64,000 bases of DNA from Madurella fahalii (lineage: Eukaryota; Ascomycota; Sordariomycetes; Sordariales). Positions 24,966-36,201 of the stretch are shown piece by piece (positions within the stretch are counted from its first letter, which is position 1; each line of letters begins with the position of its first letter). Position numbers and translations under genes: made by a program. Below the pieces are notes generated by a model. The model was not told where the DNA came from. It made no database searches and saw only the letters and a program-made list of their open reading frames with translations. The DNA is taken from positions 6,200,001-6,264,000 of the forward strand of contig CM056874.1 in assembly GCA_029876055.1 (NCBI GenBank), read 5' to 3'.

Positions 24966-25695
24966 AGTAAGTCCCCACCATTAGCAAGATTCTTCACCAT
25001 CTCCCAATTATTTTGCTCACTCCCGCCACAGTGTCCTACCCGCCGCGTGAACACCGGCACAAAAAGCGCCTGTACCTCGAACCCCCGCGGCCAGGCCTCT
25101 GCGAAGTCCGCAGGAAAGTAACCACCATCATCCCGCCGCCGCCGCCACCGCCCGTTGTCGTCGAGCCGCCTCCCCCTCCCCCAGTAACATACGAGCCGCC
25201 GCCGCCGCCTGCTCCCTTGCCACCGCCCGTCATTGTCGCCGCTCCCCCCCACCACCTTCGGAATCAGACACGATCGACGTCATAGCAGTCGACGTCGACC
25301 CCTCGGAGACGAGCACCCGCAGCAGCCGCAGCCGCAGCCGCAGCTCGCGACGGAGCAGGAGCAGGGACCGGGACCGGGAGGTCATCATCGAGCGGGAGCG
25401 GCTGGTGCCCGTGCCCGTGCGGGTGCCCGTCAAAGTCCCCATGCCCGTGCCGATCCGGTACGTCGAGGCGCCGAGGAGGTGTTCGCCGCCGCCGGAGAGG
25501 GAGAGGAGACGGAGCCCGAGCCCGCCTCGGAGTTCCGTCGAGAGGGAGAGGATCAGCGTTAGGGTCTGCACCCATGGGAATGATGAGTATGGGCATGGGC
25601 ATGGGCATCGGTGTGATTGTTGGGATGCGCGTGGAGATGGGCACCGGCACGGGCATGGGAATGGGTATCGTGAGAGATATTATGAAAGAGGGTGA
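24966..25695 (+). CDS. Pro-rich/Arg-Ser-rich protein, split start codon, frameshifted
   Basis: The leader exon ends at A24966 and the next exon starts at T25032. Removal of the 65-nt intron (GTAAGT..CCACAG) creates the ATG, giving MSYPPREHRHKKRLYLEP. The N-terminal half is proline-rich: KVTTIIPPPPPPPVVVEPP and several further PP blocks. The frame then runs into a C7 run (25244-25250). One base of shift there moves into a second frame with ESDTIDVIAVDVDPS, an Arg-Ser block, and EVIIERERLVPVPVRVP followed by SVERERISVRV. The two halves look like one protein type I believe is common in filamentous ascomycetes, with no known function. The shift is either a homopolymer sequencing error or a real inactivating mutation. 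The last about 35 residues (GHGHGHR repeats) differ in style and may lie past the original end. Confidence 0.65.
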
Positions 25696-27080
25696 GGCTA
25701 GTTGTGGAGAGAGCATGGGTTATAGGATTTAATGGTGATGGTCGGCTTTCGTCTTACCTTTTTTTTGCTTCGTTCGGTTGCTTTCTGGACGGATTATTAA
25801 TGAGTGATGGGCCCGGCGTTCTAGCGATCTGTCATGAGGATATGACATACATACTGTATAACGGCTGACGAACTTCGAATACTGGGATAATTCTTGGGTA
25901 CACAGCGGTTAGGTCGTTGGGGTTTATGGATTTCTTAAAACGTGGCGTGTCGGCATTCGAATAGAAAGGCGCATTGTTCCAAATCCCCACGCGCCACGCA
26001 ACTTGTTTCCTTCAAAAGTTCCATCACTCTGAGCCTGTTAGACCCGCCAGTCTCATTATTACGGCTAGATACACGTCCATTTTGTGAACCGTACTTGCCT
26101 ACCAATATGGACCTGATTCTGATCCTTGAGGCTTATTTCCGTAAATGCTAACCCTACTTAACCCGCCTGGACATAAGAACCATTGACCCCTTACGGCCCG
26201 GATACAAATAACTTCCCCGGGAAAATTATTTAGAGTATTGGATGTAGAGGCCGGCAGGCGGAAACTTGAAACCAAAGGGCGCAATTGGGGCAGCTCACCT
26301 AGACCCAGTGGCGCTGGGACTTGATGTTCATATGGAATAGTGGAGCACAGTGTCGACAACAGTTCCAGCATGTGAGTGGGTGTGAGCGATCGCTCCCTCA
26401 AACACTCTTTCACTCTCCGATGTGTCCAAGCAATGCAAGCGTCTAGCATCAGAACGATTAACCGTATATCTTAGTGATCGTTGTGAGCTACTCAGTTGGC
26501 CATCAGGAGCTAGCAGGGAGGAGTACCCTGAAGCGGAGAGGGTTGAAAGTGAAAGGGACAACGACCAAAGGAGGGACTTGAGGTCATCATCGCAGTTAAC
26601 CGTCGCGGTCGCAGCTCGGTATATTAGGTCAATCAGGAGAGCAGCCCATTTCTGTAGGGTGATGTATGTAGCTACACAACGAAAATCGGCATCTCAGTCT
26701 GCCAGAGGACTCAGCCCAGGATTGGTTCTTGGCAGGCAAATATCTGGGGATGTTGTTGAAGATGCAGGTGGAGACCGAACTTCGTCCGGCGGGAGCTTGA
26801 AATCGATGATAACAGCTTTATATCGCCTTGCCTAATTAAGGATATTGTATACTAACAAGATCAGTCGCTCGAGTTTCACTGAACTGTTGCCTCGGCAGGA
26901 GAAGTGGCCGGCGGGCTAGTTTTCCACTAGCCGTTTTAGGACTAGCCTGCTATCCACCTCGGAACAGACGAAGTGGGCGACCTTGGCGGTTCCTTGCAGG
27001 CGCCAACTTTGTCGCGGGGCAAGGCTTCTGCTGTCATCGAATTCCTTCTTCACGACTTTTCACAAGCGCCGTCGCCCAAG
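25696..27080. other. intergenic
   Basis: No gene was supported. One open frame (26422-26835,+, 137 codons) has no recognisable feature. The right end is the promoter and leader of the thioredoxin-PITH gene. Confidence 0.45.
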
Positions 27081-28304
27081 ATGTCGAAAACGGTTACTAT
27101 CTCGTCGCCATCGCAGTTTAACGAGTTGCTGCAGTCCTCCAGGCTCGTAGTGGCAGATTGTGAGTGCCTCATGCGTTCGCATACCCGTCGCGCCCGCCCT
27201 CTTACCCCGCCATGACGCGGTTTACAGCATCGCTCGTTGCCAGTGTTCTTGCATTCTATTGTTTCCCCTGGTGTTAGACACACCTGCGCCCGCTCGATAG
27301 ATTCGCTGACCTGACCCTGCCATCTGCAGTCTACGCCGACTGGTGCGCTCCTTGCAAACAGGTCGCCCCCATCTTCGAGCAGCTCTCTCAGGCCCTTTCG
27401 CGCCCAAACCTTGCGACGTTTGTCAAGATCAACACCGACAACCAGAAAGACATTGCAAAGGCATACAACGTCACCGCACTGCCTACATTTATCTTCTTCC
27501 GCAATGGCAAGGTCGCGGACAAAGTGCAGGGCGCGGACCCGCTCCGGCTACAGTCCGTAGTCAAGAAGCTCAGCGACGAGGTACAAAACCTCAGCAGCGG
27601 GGGCGGCGAGGCCAGTGGCAGTGGCAGTGGCAGCAGCAACACCAACTGGCGCGGCGCTGGGCTACCACGCGGCTACACAGACATTACGGACCAGATCGAA
27701 CTACAGCGGTGCGAGCTCCTGAACGTCGATCCCGACGCTGGCGGCGTGCGGGTGCTGTTCGACGGCGCAAAACCCAGCACACTGTCAGGCGGGAAGGGCT
27801 CAACCAAAGACTGGGTCGAGAGCGACACGGACGAGCAGTTGCTGCTCTTCACACCTTTCCAGTCGATGCTGAAACTCCACACTCTCCAGGTACGGCTACA
27901 AGCGCAAACTTTAGCCGCGTGCCACTAGCAGCGTGCTAATCAGCTTGGTCTAGATCACGTCCTTGCCCCCGAGTGTTGACGACGACGAGGATGCGCCGAT
28001 GAGGCCACGCACCATCAAGCTCTTCACCAACAAGCCGCACAACATGGGCTTCGATGAGGCCGAGGATCTGAGTGCGACTCAAGAAATCGTGCTCTCCGAG
28101 AAGGACTGGAACGCCGACGGTACTGCCAACATCCCGCTGCGCTATGTCAAGTTCCAGAACATCACCAGCTTGGTCGTGTTCGTTGTGGATGGAGACGGCG
28201 AGGGCGAAAAGGTGAGGCTGGACCGGCTGAGGTTGATCGGGGAGGCTGGTGAGAAGCGGGAAATGGGTAAACTGGAGAAGATTGGCGATGAGCCCGGCGA
28301 GTAA
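27081..28304 (+). CDS. thioredoxin-PITH protein (TXNL1-like)
   Basis: Three exons, 27081..27159, 27330..27889 and 27954..28304, encode 329 residues. Intron 1 is 170 nt (GTGAGT..CTGCAG); intron 2 is 64 nt (GTACGG, branch GTGCTAATC, acceptor TCTAG). The N-terminal thioredoxin fold has the active site WCAPC (C32/C35) in FYADWCAPCKQ and the cis-proline segment ALPTFIFF. A Gly/Ser linker (about 118-132) leads to a PITH domain (about 140-325) with YTDITDQIELQRCELLN, LLFTPFQSMLKLHTLQ, RPRTIKLFTNKPHNMGFDEAED and LRYVKFQNITSLVVFV. In animals and fission yeast this architecture is TXNL1/Txl1, a redox-active protein associated with the 26S proteasome. The same role here is inferred from the family. Confidence 0.95.
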
Positions 28305-29411
28305 CCAGTCGATGGGAAAGGGGCTGGATAATGAAGGATGGCAGGACGACAGGGCTTCGCATAGAGACGGAGGTGGAATCGAGATGAGGGTCCTTGGGTG
28401 GAGTGAGGCTGGGGCGGCAGAGGGTTGATGCGAGGCGTCTTGGCCGCAGCTGATTACTGGGCTTCCAATCATCATCAAGTGCGGGAGATGATTGATTGCA
28501 CACCCAACCTCGCTGGCATTGCATATCAGAATACCGGCCACGGATAAATTAAGCACCATCTCCCCCACAACGGTGGTTGCCAACCCCAACTCATTCCTTG
28601 GAACCATGGTACTGAGATGATCACGGGATCTGCAGCGCAGAACGAACAATTGACCGTCGAGATTCCTGGTTTCTACAGCATTGATCACGGGAGAAACGTT
28701 TGAGCATCATGTGTGCAATGCCTGGGAAGAGCCGTCGATAATAGCCGCCTTAGCGAGCAGACCAGGTCTCGGTCAGAAATGCGATCCCCGGTAACCACGA
28801 CAGCCCCAGCCTCTTGCGAAGAGCCTCATCGCGGAGCCCAACTTTAGCCGTCGCGCGCTTGCATGAACAAGCAAAGAAAAATGTCCGGCCTCCCCACCAC
28901 CACCTAGCCTTGAGGGTTTCTTCTCGGTGGACTGACTGATGGGGAAGCCGGCCTGCAATTATGATTGTTCTGTGCCACAACTGACGCTACGAGTACCATT
29001 GAGATTCCCCTAGAGGAACAGGATCCGAGCAACACGGGTAATGTTTTGATATGTTGTGGCGCCGCACGAGGAAAAAAAGAGAGAAGAGAAGCAAAAGCGA
29101 ATTTTGGATCTGGTTGTTGATATTCTAAATTTTTTGGCGGGTCGATGGGGTCTCTTAGTCAGCGAACTCGAGGGCGAACAGCCAATCGGAAGCAATCTAT
29201 TGGAAAGTTCCGGAAGAACAGTGACCCGACACTTGCAGCGGTGTTCCCGCTTTCTGGGGAAAGCCCCCCCATCAGCAGTTCGTGCGCTGGGCGGACAGGG
29301 CTGGCTCGGGCCTTCCAAGGCCCCACTGTTGTTCGACCGAATTTGGCGCTTGGATGCCACCCCTCAGCGTCGGAGGGCCTTCCGCATTCGAAGGGCGGAC
29401 TCCCTCATCGC

Positions 29412-29435
29412 CGCGCAAGTGACCGCGCAAGTGAC
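29412..29435. repeat. 12-bp tandem duplication
   Basis: Two exact adjacent copies of CGCGCAAGTGAC in intergenic DNA. Confidence 0.8.
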
Positions 29436-30869
29436 CAGTCGCCGGCCAAGCAGAGACGAATGCGACAGTCGACAAGATTGATTAAAAGGAGGCGCTCATA
29501 TATGTCACGCAACCCTCGCCAGCCCGACGCACGCTTCTCTGGCGGTGACTTGCGCGCATTATTTCTTGTTACGCTGCCCCGAGCCCCAACCACAGGGCAG
29601 CTCGCAAACAGCCTCCTGCCAGGTAACTAGCTACCTTAGTTTTGCTTGGTGTTTCTGTGCCGCTCAGCATCGCATCGCATCGCCGAGCATCGTGCTCGCC
29701 AGTCACTGGCCGCCGGTTGAGTAGCTGCCAAACAAGTCGAGAGTGATCGACGGCGGGCGTTTTGTTTCGAGTTTCTGGACGTGTAGTCGCTGTCTGGGAT
29801 AAGGCATTTCGAGGGTCCTTCCCCGCGCCATACGCAGCTCGCGGCGGTCTGTTCGGTCTCAAAATGCCCCCTATCGCCGGGGTTCCCATACTACCTCGAT
29901 GTTTTGTATCCATGTCCAAGGTGGTACTGACATCCCCTTATCCCCACATGCTACCTTGTCCTTCTCTCGCCCGCGCTCTCTACAACAGTATCCCCAACCC
30001 GTTCGCCGGCTCGAGCTCGCTTCCAATTTATTGCCATGCGGTACGTACCCGGGCATGACAGCCTCTTCCCCCCTCGCGGCCCCCCCCCACCCCCTGCCCC
30101 ATGCCCACCACGCACTCTGCTCGTTCCGGGGCTGGCTTGTCATTGTTTCTTGGCTCCTGCCGAACCGCTAAAACGCCTCCCAACCGTCCCGTCAGCTCGC
30201 CTATCGGCCAGCACCCATCCCGGACCAACCCCCCTACCGCTACCTCGGCGTCCCCACTCCTACGCTACCTACCCGATCACGAAAGCCGGCGCACAACCGC
30301 AACTCTCTGTCGACGGCACGTTGACATGGGTCCCAAGATCGGTAAGCCTGAGGAACTAATGTATTGGAGCGCTGCAGCATTAGAACGTGGCCCCTATATA
30401 CTAAGAATAGCTCGCCCACTTCCATGGCCACGTACCCTTCCCCCCTGTTCTGCAGCAAGTCCCTTCCTCTGACCTCACTGACCTCTGGAGCGCGCGGTAC
30501 CACGCGGGCAAAGGACCCCCAAAGTCCCTACGCCCGTCCCATGCCGCCTTTCCCCCTAGCAGTCAGGCCGAGGCCCCAGCTGACGGGCCAGTCGCCACAA
30601 CTGTTTGGGCGCTCGGGGGCTGCCAGCTGCCTCTTCAAGGCACTTGCGAGACCGAAATTGACATGAACATGACCAAGCCTGCTAACTCGTCCAGCAATCG
30701 GCAGCGTCGGATGGGCCGTGGGCCCCTATTTTCCCGCTCTGACCACTGCTGTGCCGGCCAGTCCCGTGTGAGAGATTGCCTCTTGCGGAAGGTTTGGCCC
30801 TTGTTTCCCATTTCTCATCTCGTCTCCTGCTCTTCTTCCTCCCAGGTGTCAAGGATACACACTCCCTTG

Positions 30870-30887
30870 CCCCCCCCCCCCCCCCCC
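30870..30887. repeat. poly-C (18)
   Basis: Uninterrupted run of 18 C, intergenic. Length is likely unreliable in sequencing. Confidence 0.85.
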
Positions 30888-31294
30888 GGGCGAGCAAGCC
30901 CGCGCATGGCAGGCTTGTCCGAGCTCGTTTCCAAACATGTGTCCCGGTTAGCTCCCGGGTTCGGGTCGCTCTGCCTAGGCTCTCCTAGGTACTCGAGCAG
31001 TTCTTGGTTCGCCCTCCCTGCTTGCTTTTGTCAAGTGACCGGAGCCGAAAGCCACCGCTTTGCCCCAGAAAACTTGATGTGTGCCCGGGGTCTCTTGCAC
31101 TTCTCAATCTCTTTCCCGACTACTTCTTCGCCTCCGGCCCCCCATTGACACCTGCGAGAGTAGATGACGTGATACTGCGCCCTGTGCTGCCGCTCGCAAT
31201 ATAATTTCCCTTCATTCTAGATCTGCTGCTGCACCGTATCAGCTCGGAAACCAAACGTCGTGGCCTGCTACACACCATCATTACCAGTCAGCTC

Positions 31295-31302
31295 TTTATA
31301 AG
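31295..31302 (+). promoter_or_regulatory. TATA-like box of the large 2EXR gene
   Basis: TTTATAAG lies about 410 bp upstream of the chosen ATG (31713). It fits a long 5' leader that contains a CT-microsatellite at about 31449-31480. Confidence 0.35.
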
Positions 31303-31712
31303 CCGGACTCTCCCTGTGTCCTGCAGCGCGGAACTTGCGGTGGAACCACGAGCGGGCATCGGTACTCGCGCGGAGGTGCTCGGTCCAAGGCAAAGAGCCC
31401 TTAACAGTTGTGTTATTCAAAGCGGACTGCCGACGTTCTTATATCTCAGCCAGCTATTTTTCTCTCTCTCTCTCTCTCTTTCGGTGGCCTGTCGTCGGGA
31501 AGCGGCTCAAATTAACGGTGCGGAGACAAAACCTGACGTGGCCATCTGGACCGAGAGGCTGGGCCGGGTATATTCGAAAAGCTCGACAACGCGGGAGAAG
31601 GACCCTAGCGAGGCGGGTTCAGCCGACTACAGAAGCCGCGATATATCCTGATTTACAACAGGCTACAGCAGAGGGAGATTCACAGAGCTCGCGGGCTCGA
31701 GGCAAAATCGCC

Positions 31713-33380
31713 ATGCACTACGACCAACTCTTTCCCCGGTGCTGCCCAGTGCAGACACCGGATCGATTCACCAACTTTCAGCGACTCCCAGCAGAGATCA
31801 GGATGATGATTTGGGAGTATGCATTGCCAGACGCCCGGGTATACGAGGTGCTGGATGCGCCCAACTCTAAACAAAAGACGCCGCCGCAGCAGGGGCTGAT
31901 GTTTGCGAACGTGCACCCAGAACCTCCACCGGCGCTGGCGGCGGTATGTCAAGAGAGCCGATATTATGTCTTGCGCCACTACAAGCCTCTGACGCTCGGC
32001 GCAACGACCAAATTCGTCGACATGTCGCGGGACATGCTCCTCCTCGAGCCTTACCTTCTCGTCAAGCGGCTGCACCGCACGCTGCACTTCATGAGCCAGA
32101 TCCCTCTGGTGCGTGACCATGCAACCCGGCTCGCGCTGGGGACATCGTATGGCGTCTATCCGGGCATCTTCCACCCGGTGCTGGGCCGGAAAGTGTCCAA
32201 GAACAACATGGGCAAACTCCTATCGAGCCTGGCCAAGTTCCCGAAGCTGAAGACCTTGATCTTCATCGTCCACCAGGAATTCCAGTTTGAATTCGACTTT
32301 CGCTTCCCAGGGACCATGACGCCAATCCCAAACAGCTACAGCCCACCGATGATGGCGCCTCTCCCGGGCCATGCCCCTGTCCTTACCCCTGGGTTCGGAT
32401 ACCCTTCTCCACCAGCCAGCACAGCGGGCAACAGCGCCACGGCCACGCTCTCCCCTCTCTCAACCCCGTCAATGATCGCCGCCACCACCGGCACCACCAA
32501 TAGCCTAGCAAGCCCCCCTTCTTCCGTCGCCAGCAGCGCATCCACATCCCCCGTCCCGCCTACCCCATTACCACTCCCCCCATTCCCGCATCACCATCAC
32601 CATCAGCATCAACATCAACATCAACATCCATCCCAACCGCACCCCCAGCCCACCGCACCTCGCCCGCAACAACAACAACAACAGCAGCAGCAGCAGCAGC
32701 AACAACCACACCAGCATCAACAAGTCCACCAAGCGTACCGCTTCAAGTTCGACATCGAAGCCAACATCAACGCGGCGCCGCACCTCCGCCCCCACCACGC
32801 CAACGAGCTGCTCTACTACCCGCTGGACCTCGACGAGGAGCGGGAGGACGCCATGTGGGACCAGCAGGTGGCGGCCATGATGATGGCGGACAACAGCAGC
32901 AACACTAATAACAGCAACAACGGCGACGAGAGCGGGGACGAGGCCGAGTGGTGCGACCCGTGGCCGACCAACGACGACTGGCGGCGGTTCCGGAGGAGGT
33001 TCTTGCGGGCTATGGTCTGTGCTAGCGCCAGCGGTAGCGGTTCTGGGGTTGGAGCTGGGGCTGGGGCTGGGGCTGGGGCTGGGGCGGGAGGTGGGAAGGG
33101 GGAGGGGTTGGCGACGGAGGGGTTGGCGACGGAGGGGGAGGGCATCGACGAGGGAAAAGCGGGTTGGGCGTTTGGGTCTGGGTGGGACGGGTACCGTGCG
33201 AAGGCGTGTGGGTATTATGGTGGTGGGAACGGGGCAATGCCCTGGGGTGCTATGGGGAAGGGGCCCAAGGGAAGGGAGAGGGGTGCTGGCGGCGGTGGTG
33301 GTGGGAATGGGAAGATGCCCGAGTTGAAGTTGAAGGGGGCGAGCTTGTTGTGGAGGTACACGAGGGGCGGGGTTCATTAG
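31713..33380 (+). CDS. large 2EXR-domain protein with His/Gln and Gly/Ala repeats
   Basis: A single exon encodes 555 residues from the ATG at 31713 (context ATCGCCATGCAC). The frame is open another 126 codons upstream to 31335, but that part has a CT-repeat leader composition and no domain, so I prefer the later start. The 2EXR domain is clear: FTNFQRLPAEIRMMIWEYAL (about 18-37), then ALAAVCQESRYYVLRHY and FVDMSRDMLLLEPYLL, later FPKLKTLIFIVHQEF. After about residue 200 the protein is low complexity: Pro/Ser/Thr-rich, a His/Gln run (HHHHHQHQHQHQH), a polyQ run, an acidic segment, then Gly-Ala dipeptides and the duplicated GLATE. Function is unknown; the N-terminal domain is the only informative part. 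Confidence 0.85.
   Translation: MHYDQLFPRCCPVQTPDRFTNFQRLPAEIRMMIWEYALPDARVYEVLDAPNSKQKTPPQQGLMFANVHPEPPPALAAVCQESRYYVLRHYKPLTLGATTKFVDMSRDMLLLEPYLLVKRLHRTLHFMSQIPLVRDHATRLALGTSYGVYPGIFHPVLGRKVSKNNMGKLLSSLAKFPKLKTLIFIVHQEFQFEFDFRFPGTMTPIPNSYSPPMMAPLPGHAPVLTPGFGYPSPPASTAGNSATATLSPLSTPSMIAATTGTTNSLASPPSSVASSASTSPVPPTPLPLPPFPHHHHHQHQHQHQHPSQPHPQPTAPRPQQQQQQQQQQQQQPHQHQQVHQAYRFKFDIEANINAAPHLRPHHANELLYYPLDLDEEREDAMWDQQVAAMMMADNSSNTNNSNNGDESGDEAEWCDPWPTNDDWRRFRRRFLRAMVCASASGSGSGVGAGAGAGAGAGAGGGKGEGLATEGLATEGEGIDEGKAGWAFGSGWDGYRAKACGYYGGGNGAMPWGAMGKGPKGRERGAGGGGGGNGKMPELKLKGASLLWRYTRGGVH
32591..32707 (+). repeat. CAT/CAA/CAG repeats encoding His- and Gln-runs
   Basis: CATCAC/CATCAA triplets, then CAACAACAA/CAGCAG triplets, encode the HHHHHQHQHQ and polyQ runs in the large 2EXR protein. 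Confidence 0.8.
33051..33086 (+). repeat. (GGGGCT)n coding repeat
   Basis: About five consecutive GGGGCT units (first one slightly diverged) encode a Gly-Ala dipeptide run. Runs of four G every 6 nt on the coding strand could form a G-quadruplex in DNA or mRNA. Confidence 0.8.
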
Positions 33381-34710
33381 ATGGATGGGTCTGAGCTAGG
33401 TGCTCGTGGTAGAGACTTGACACCGTCGCTTCTGGAGTCGAGAGAGCTGGGTATAAAAAGGAAAAGCCTGTCGTTTGTTGTGGTATTATTTTCTTTCGTT
33501 TTTGGTTTACTACTCGGCCAGCGTAACGGAGCAGGGTGCTTGAGATGGGAAATGATTTGCGATGAATGTACAGAGATACCCTCGCTCGTTTAATGGCAAG
33601 ACGAACTGGCAAATGAATAATATACACTACGGTCCTGGTCTAACAGGGTTTTTCTCTGTCGAGAGTTCATTGGCATACCTTTGGGCATATACACTTCCAT
33701 AGATTTCAGGCTTATGGACGAAGTATCACTGACCGAGCTCCTTCCTGTGTGGTTGTTCTACCGTGAACTGCATACGCCGGGAAATAAGGTGACCCGGTGG
33801 GCTCACCTCCTCCTGAGGGCTCACCTCCCCCCGAGGGCCCAAGACAAAGGAAGGCGGCGGCACGCCGGGGCGTTGGGCTCCAAGCGGTGGCTCCCTTGAC
33901 CATGCCCATGCAGGACTGCCAGGGACAGACCATTCTAGAAGGTCGTTTTCAACGCTACGACCGGGCGGCAAAAGTGTGGTCGTGCGGCGTCCTTGATTAA
34001 ATGCAGAATCCCACCCAGATTGTTCCAAGCAGCCGGATGGCTGGGGAGCCCTCGTCGGTTCACCTATCACGGACGGTTCCCGGTGTAAGAACGACTCCAA
34101 ACTTTATCCCAAGAGATTACAAACCAAAGATGGCAGGGTAATACACGGGCCCCCTTAACCGGATTGTGAGCAAAGCCACACCAGAACCCATGCGTTACAT
34201 GTGAGTTGCAACTCCGACGCTGACCGCGGAGAACTCGGGCTGCCGTCGCCTTCCACATCGGGCAGCTCAACTGCCGGTTGAACGTGGAGCCGTGGGCGAT
34301 GCAACGTAGTCAGCGCACCGTGTTCTTTGCTGGAGCCCATTTAAAATCTGTGCGACGGTACCGTTAGTTATCCACGGACGAGATGATGTGAGGGTCCCGG
34401 ATGTGAAGTTGGGTCGGATACGGGGTTGCTTTGACTCGGGCTTCACGGGATTCCCGCTCGCCGGCCTCCGTTTCCCGGTGGTCTCCACTTTACAGGTTCT
34501 GACCAATGGACGGCGGGTTAGTTTGTTGAATGGGAAAAACGCGTCGGATACTTGCCTGCCTCGGACGAAGACCGTAAGACCGTATTCGGTTTTTGCCGGG
34601 GCTGACACATCCTTGGTAGATTCGAACAATGAGCAAACCTACAGGTTTTGTTTCAATTCTGAAATCCGGCCATTTCCCTTATTAGAAGCAGCAACACTGC
34701 GTCCGGCGAG
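33381..34710. other. intergenic between the 2EXR and MFS genes
   Basis: No gene seen. A short imperfect direct repeat (GGGCTCACCTCC.. twice) lies near 33800-33835. The right end is the MFS gene promoter. Confidence 0.45.
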
Positions 34711-36201
34711 ATGAGGGCCCACGGCGATGACACGGCTAAGGGTGCTACCGAGCAGACGCCATTGCTGGCCGAAGGGGATGTCGCGCCAACCAACGAAGCT
34801 GTCGAGCATGCCCAGGATGCCGGGAGCAGCCACGACGACGACAAGCCGCTGCCCGTGCGGCAGATCGTGCTACTCTGCTATGCACGTTGGGTCGAACCCG
34901 TCGCCTTCTTCTCCATCTTCCCCTACATCAACCAGATGGCACAGGAGAACGGCAAGCTCGCCCACACCGACGCCGGCTTCTACAGCGGCCTAATTGAGTC
35001 ACTCTTCTCGCTCACCCAAATGCTCGTCATGATCTTCTGGGGCAAGGCGGCAGACCGCTTCGGCCGCAAGCCCGTGCTGGTCTTCTCGCTGTTCGGCGTC
35101 TCTCTGGCGACGGCCATGTTCGGCATGGCGAAGACCATTTGGCAGATGGCTCTCTTCCGTTGCTTGGCTGGCGTCTTTGCCGGGACCATCGTGACCATCC
35201 GCACCATGATCTCGGAGCACAGCACCTCCAAGACGCAGGCCCGCTCCTTTAGCTGGTTCGCCTTCGCGGGCAATATGGGCATCTTGTTCGGGCCCCTTAT
35301 CGGCGGAGTGTTCGCCGACCCGGCACGGGAGTATCATGGCGTTTTTGGAAACGTCCAGCTTTTCATCGAATACCCCTACCTTCTTCCCAGCCTGGTAGTC
35401 GGCGCCATGGGCCTGTCCGCTGTCGTCGTCACTGCTTTGTTTGTCGAAGAGACGCTGGTCAAGCGGCCGGGTGGCGGTAGCGAGGAGTCCGCTGCCACGA
35501 ATCCCGAGCCGCTGTCTACATGGGAACTCGTCAAGTCGCCAGGGGTGCCCGTCGTCCTCTACTCCTACGCCCACATCATGCTCCTTGCCTTCTCCTACAC
35601 CGCCATCGTGCACGTGTTCTGGTATACCAAGGTGGATCTTGGCGGCTTCGGCTTCTCGCCGCTGCAGATCTCGCTCATGATGGGCCTCACTGGGCTGTCG
35701 CAGGCCGTCTGGATCTTGCTGGCCTTCCCGCCGCTTCACCACCGCATTGGCACCAACGGCGTCCTGAGGGCATGCTCTACAGCGTACCCCTTCTTCTTCG
35801 CCCTCTTCCCAGTTTTCAATATGCTTCTGCGTGAGGGTAGTCCTGCGAGTGTCACGGCATTCTGGATTATCGCCCCAACGCTGCTGTGCCTCGGCTGCGG
35901 CGTGAGCATGTCGTTCACGGCGATTCAGCTGGCGCTCAATGATGTTTCGCCGAGTCCTGTGACGCTGGGCACGCTCAACGCCGTGGCGCTGTCCATCGTC
36001 AGCGGCGTCCGGTCGTTCTCGCCCGCCCTGTTTGCGAGCCTGTTCGCTGTAGGCGCCCGCACGCAACTGCTGTGGGGGTATGCTATCTGGGTCTTGATGG
36101 TGGTCATTGCGCTTGGTTTTACCGTCATCAGCAGGTACATGCCCGATTATGATGAGCTGAAGAGGCAGAGAGAGGGGGGAGAGTCCGAGAGGATAGACTG
36201 A
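34711..36201 (+). CDS. MFS transporter, ZIFL-like (DHA1 family)
   Basis: An intronless gene encodes 496 residues. The N-terminal about 50 residues are hydrophilic and include TPLLAEGD, an acidic/dileucine-like sequence often seen on vacuolar transporters. About 12 membrane segments follow. MFS motif A is GKAADRFGRK (111-120), between TM2 and TM3. RCLAGVFAGTIVTIRTMISE and MGILFGPLIGGVFADP are the TM4/TM5 motifs. The start of the first TM (ARWVEPVAFFSIFPYINQM) matches the fungal group related to yeast YCR023C and plant ZIFL1. These are proton-coupled exporters of small molecules or metals; the substrate here cannot be read from sequence. No biosynthetic gene is adjacent, so it does not look like part of a metabolite cluster. 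Confidence 0.92.
   Translation: MRAHGDDTAKGATEQTPLLAEGDVAPTNEAVEHAQDAGSSHDDDKPLPVRQIVLLCYARWVEPVAFFSIFPYINQMAQENGKLAHTDAGFYSGLIESLFSLTQMLVMIFWGKAADRFGRKPVLVFSLFGVSLATAMFGMAKTIWQMALFRCLAGVFAGTIVTIRTMISEHSTSKTQARSFSWFAFAGNMGILFGPLIGGVFADPAREYHGVFGNVQLFIEYPYLLPSLVVGAMGLSAVVVTALFVEETLVKRPGGGSEESAATNPEPLSTWELVKSPGVPVVLYSYAHIMLLAFSYTAIVHVFWYTKVDLGGFGFSPLQISLMMGLTGLSQAVWILLAFPPLHHRIGTNGVLRACSTAYPFFFALFPVFNMLLREGSPASVTAFWIIAPTLLCLGCGVSMSFTAIQLALNDVSPSPVTLGTLNAVALSIVSGVRSFSPALFASLFAVGARTQLLWGYAIWVLMVVIALGFTVISRYMPDYDELKRQREGGESERID

Larger units (their letters stand above)
28305..31294. other. 3-kb intergenic stretch
   Basis: No gene was supported. It holds a tandem CGCGCAAGTGAC duplication (29412-29435), GCATC repeats near 29671, a C18 run (30870-30887), and CT-rich promoter-like DNA near the right end. 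Confidence 0.45.

Noticed and set aside
32568..33377. 269-codon minus-strand frame opposite the large 2EXR gene
   Set aside because: The Pro/Leu-rich product comes from reading the Gly/Ala and Gln repeats backwards.
34999..36066. 355-codon minus-strand frame opposite the MFS transporter
   Set aside because: The product is charged low-complexity sequence mirroring the GC-rich third positions of the transporter gene; no domain or splice sites.
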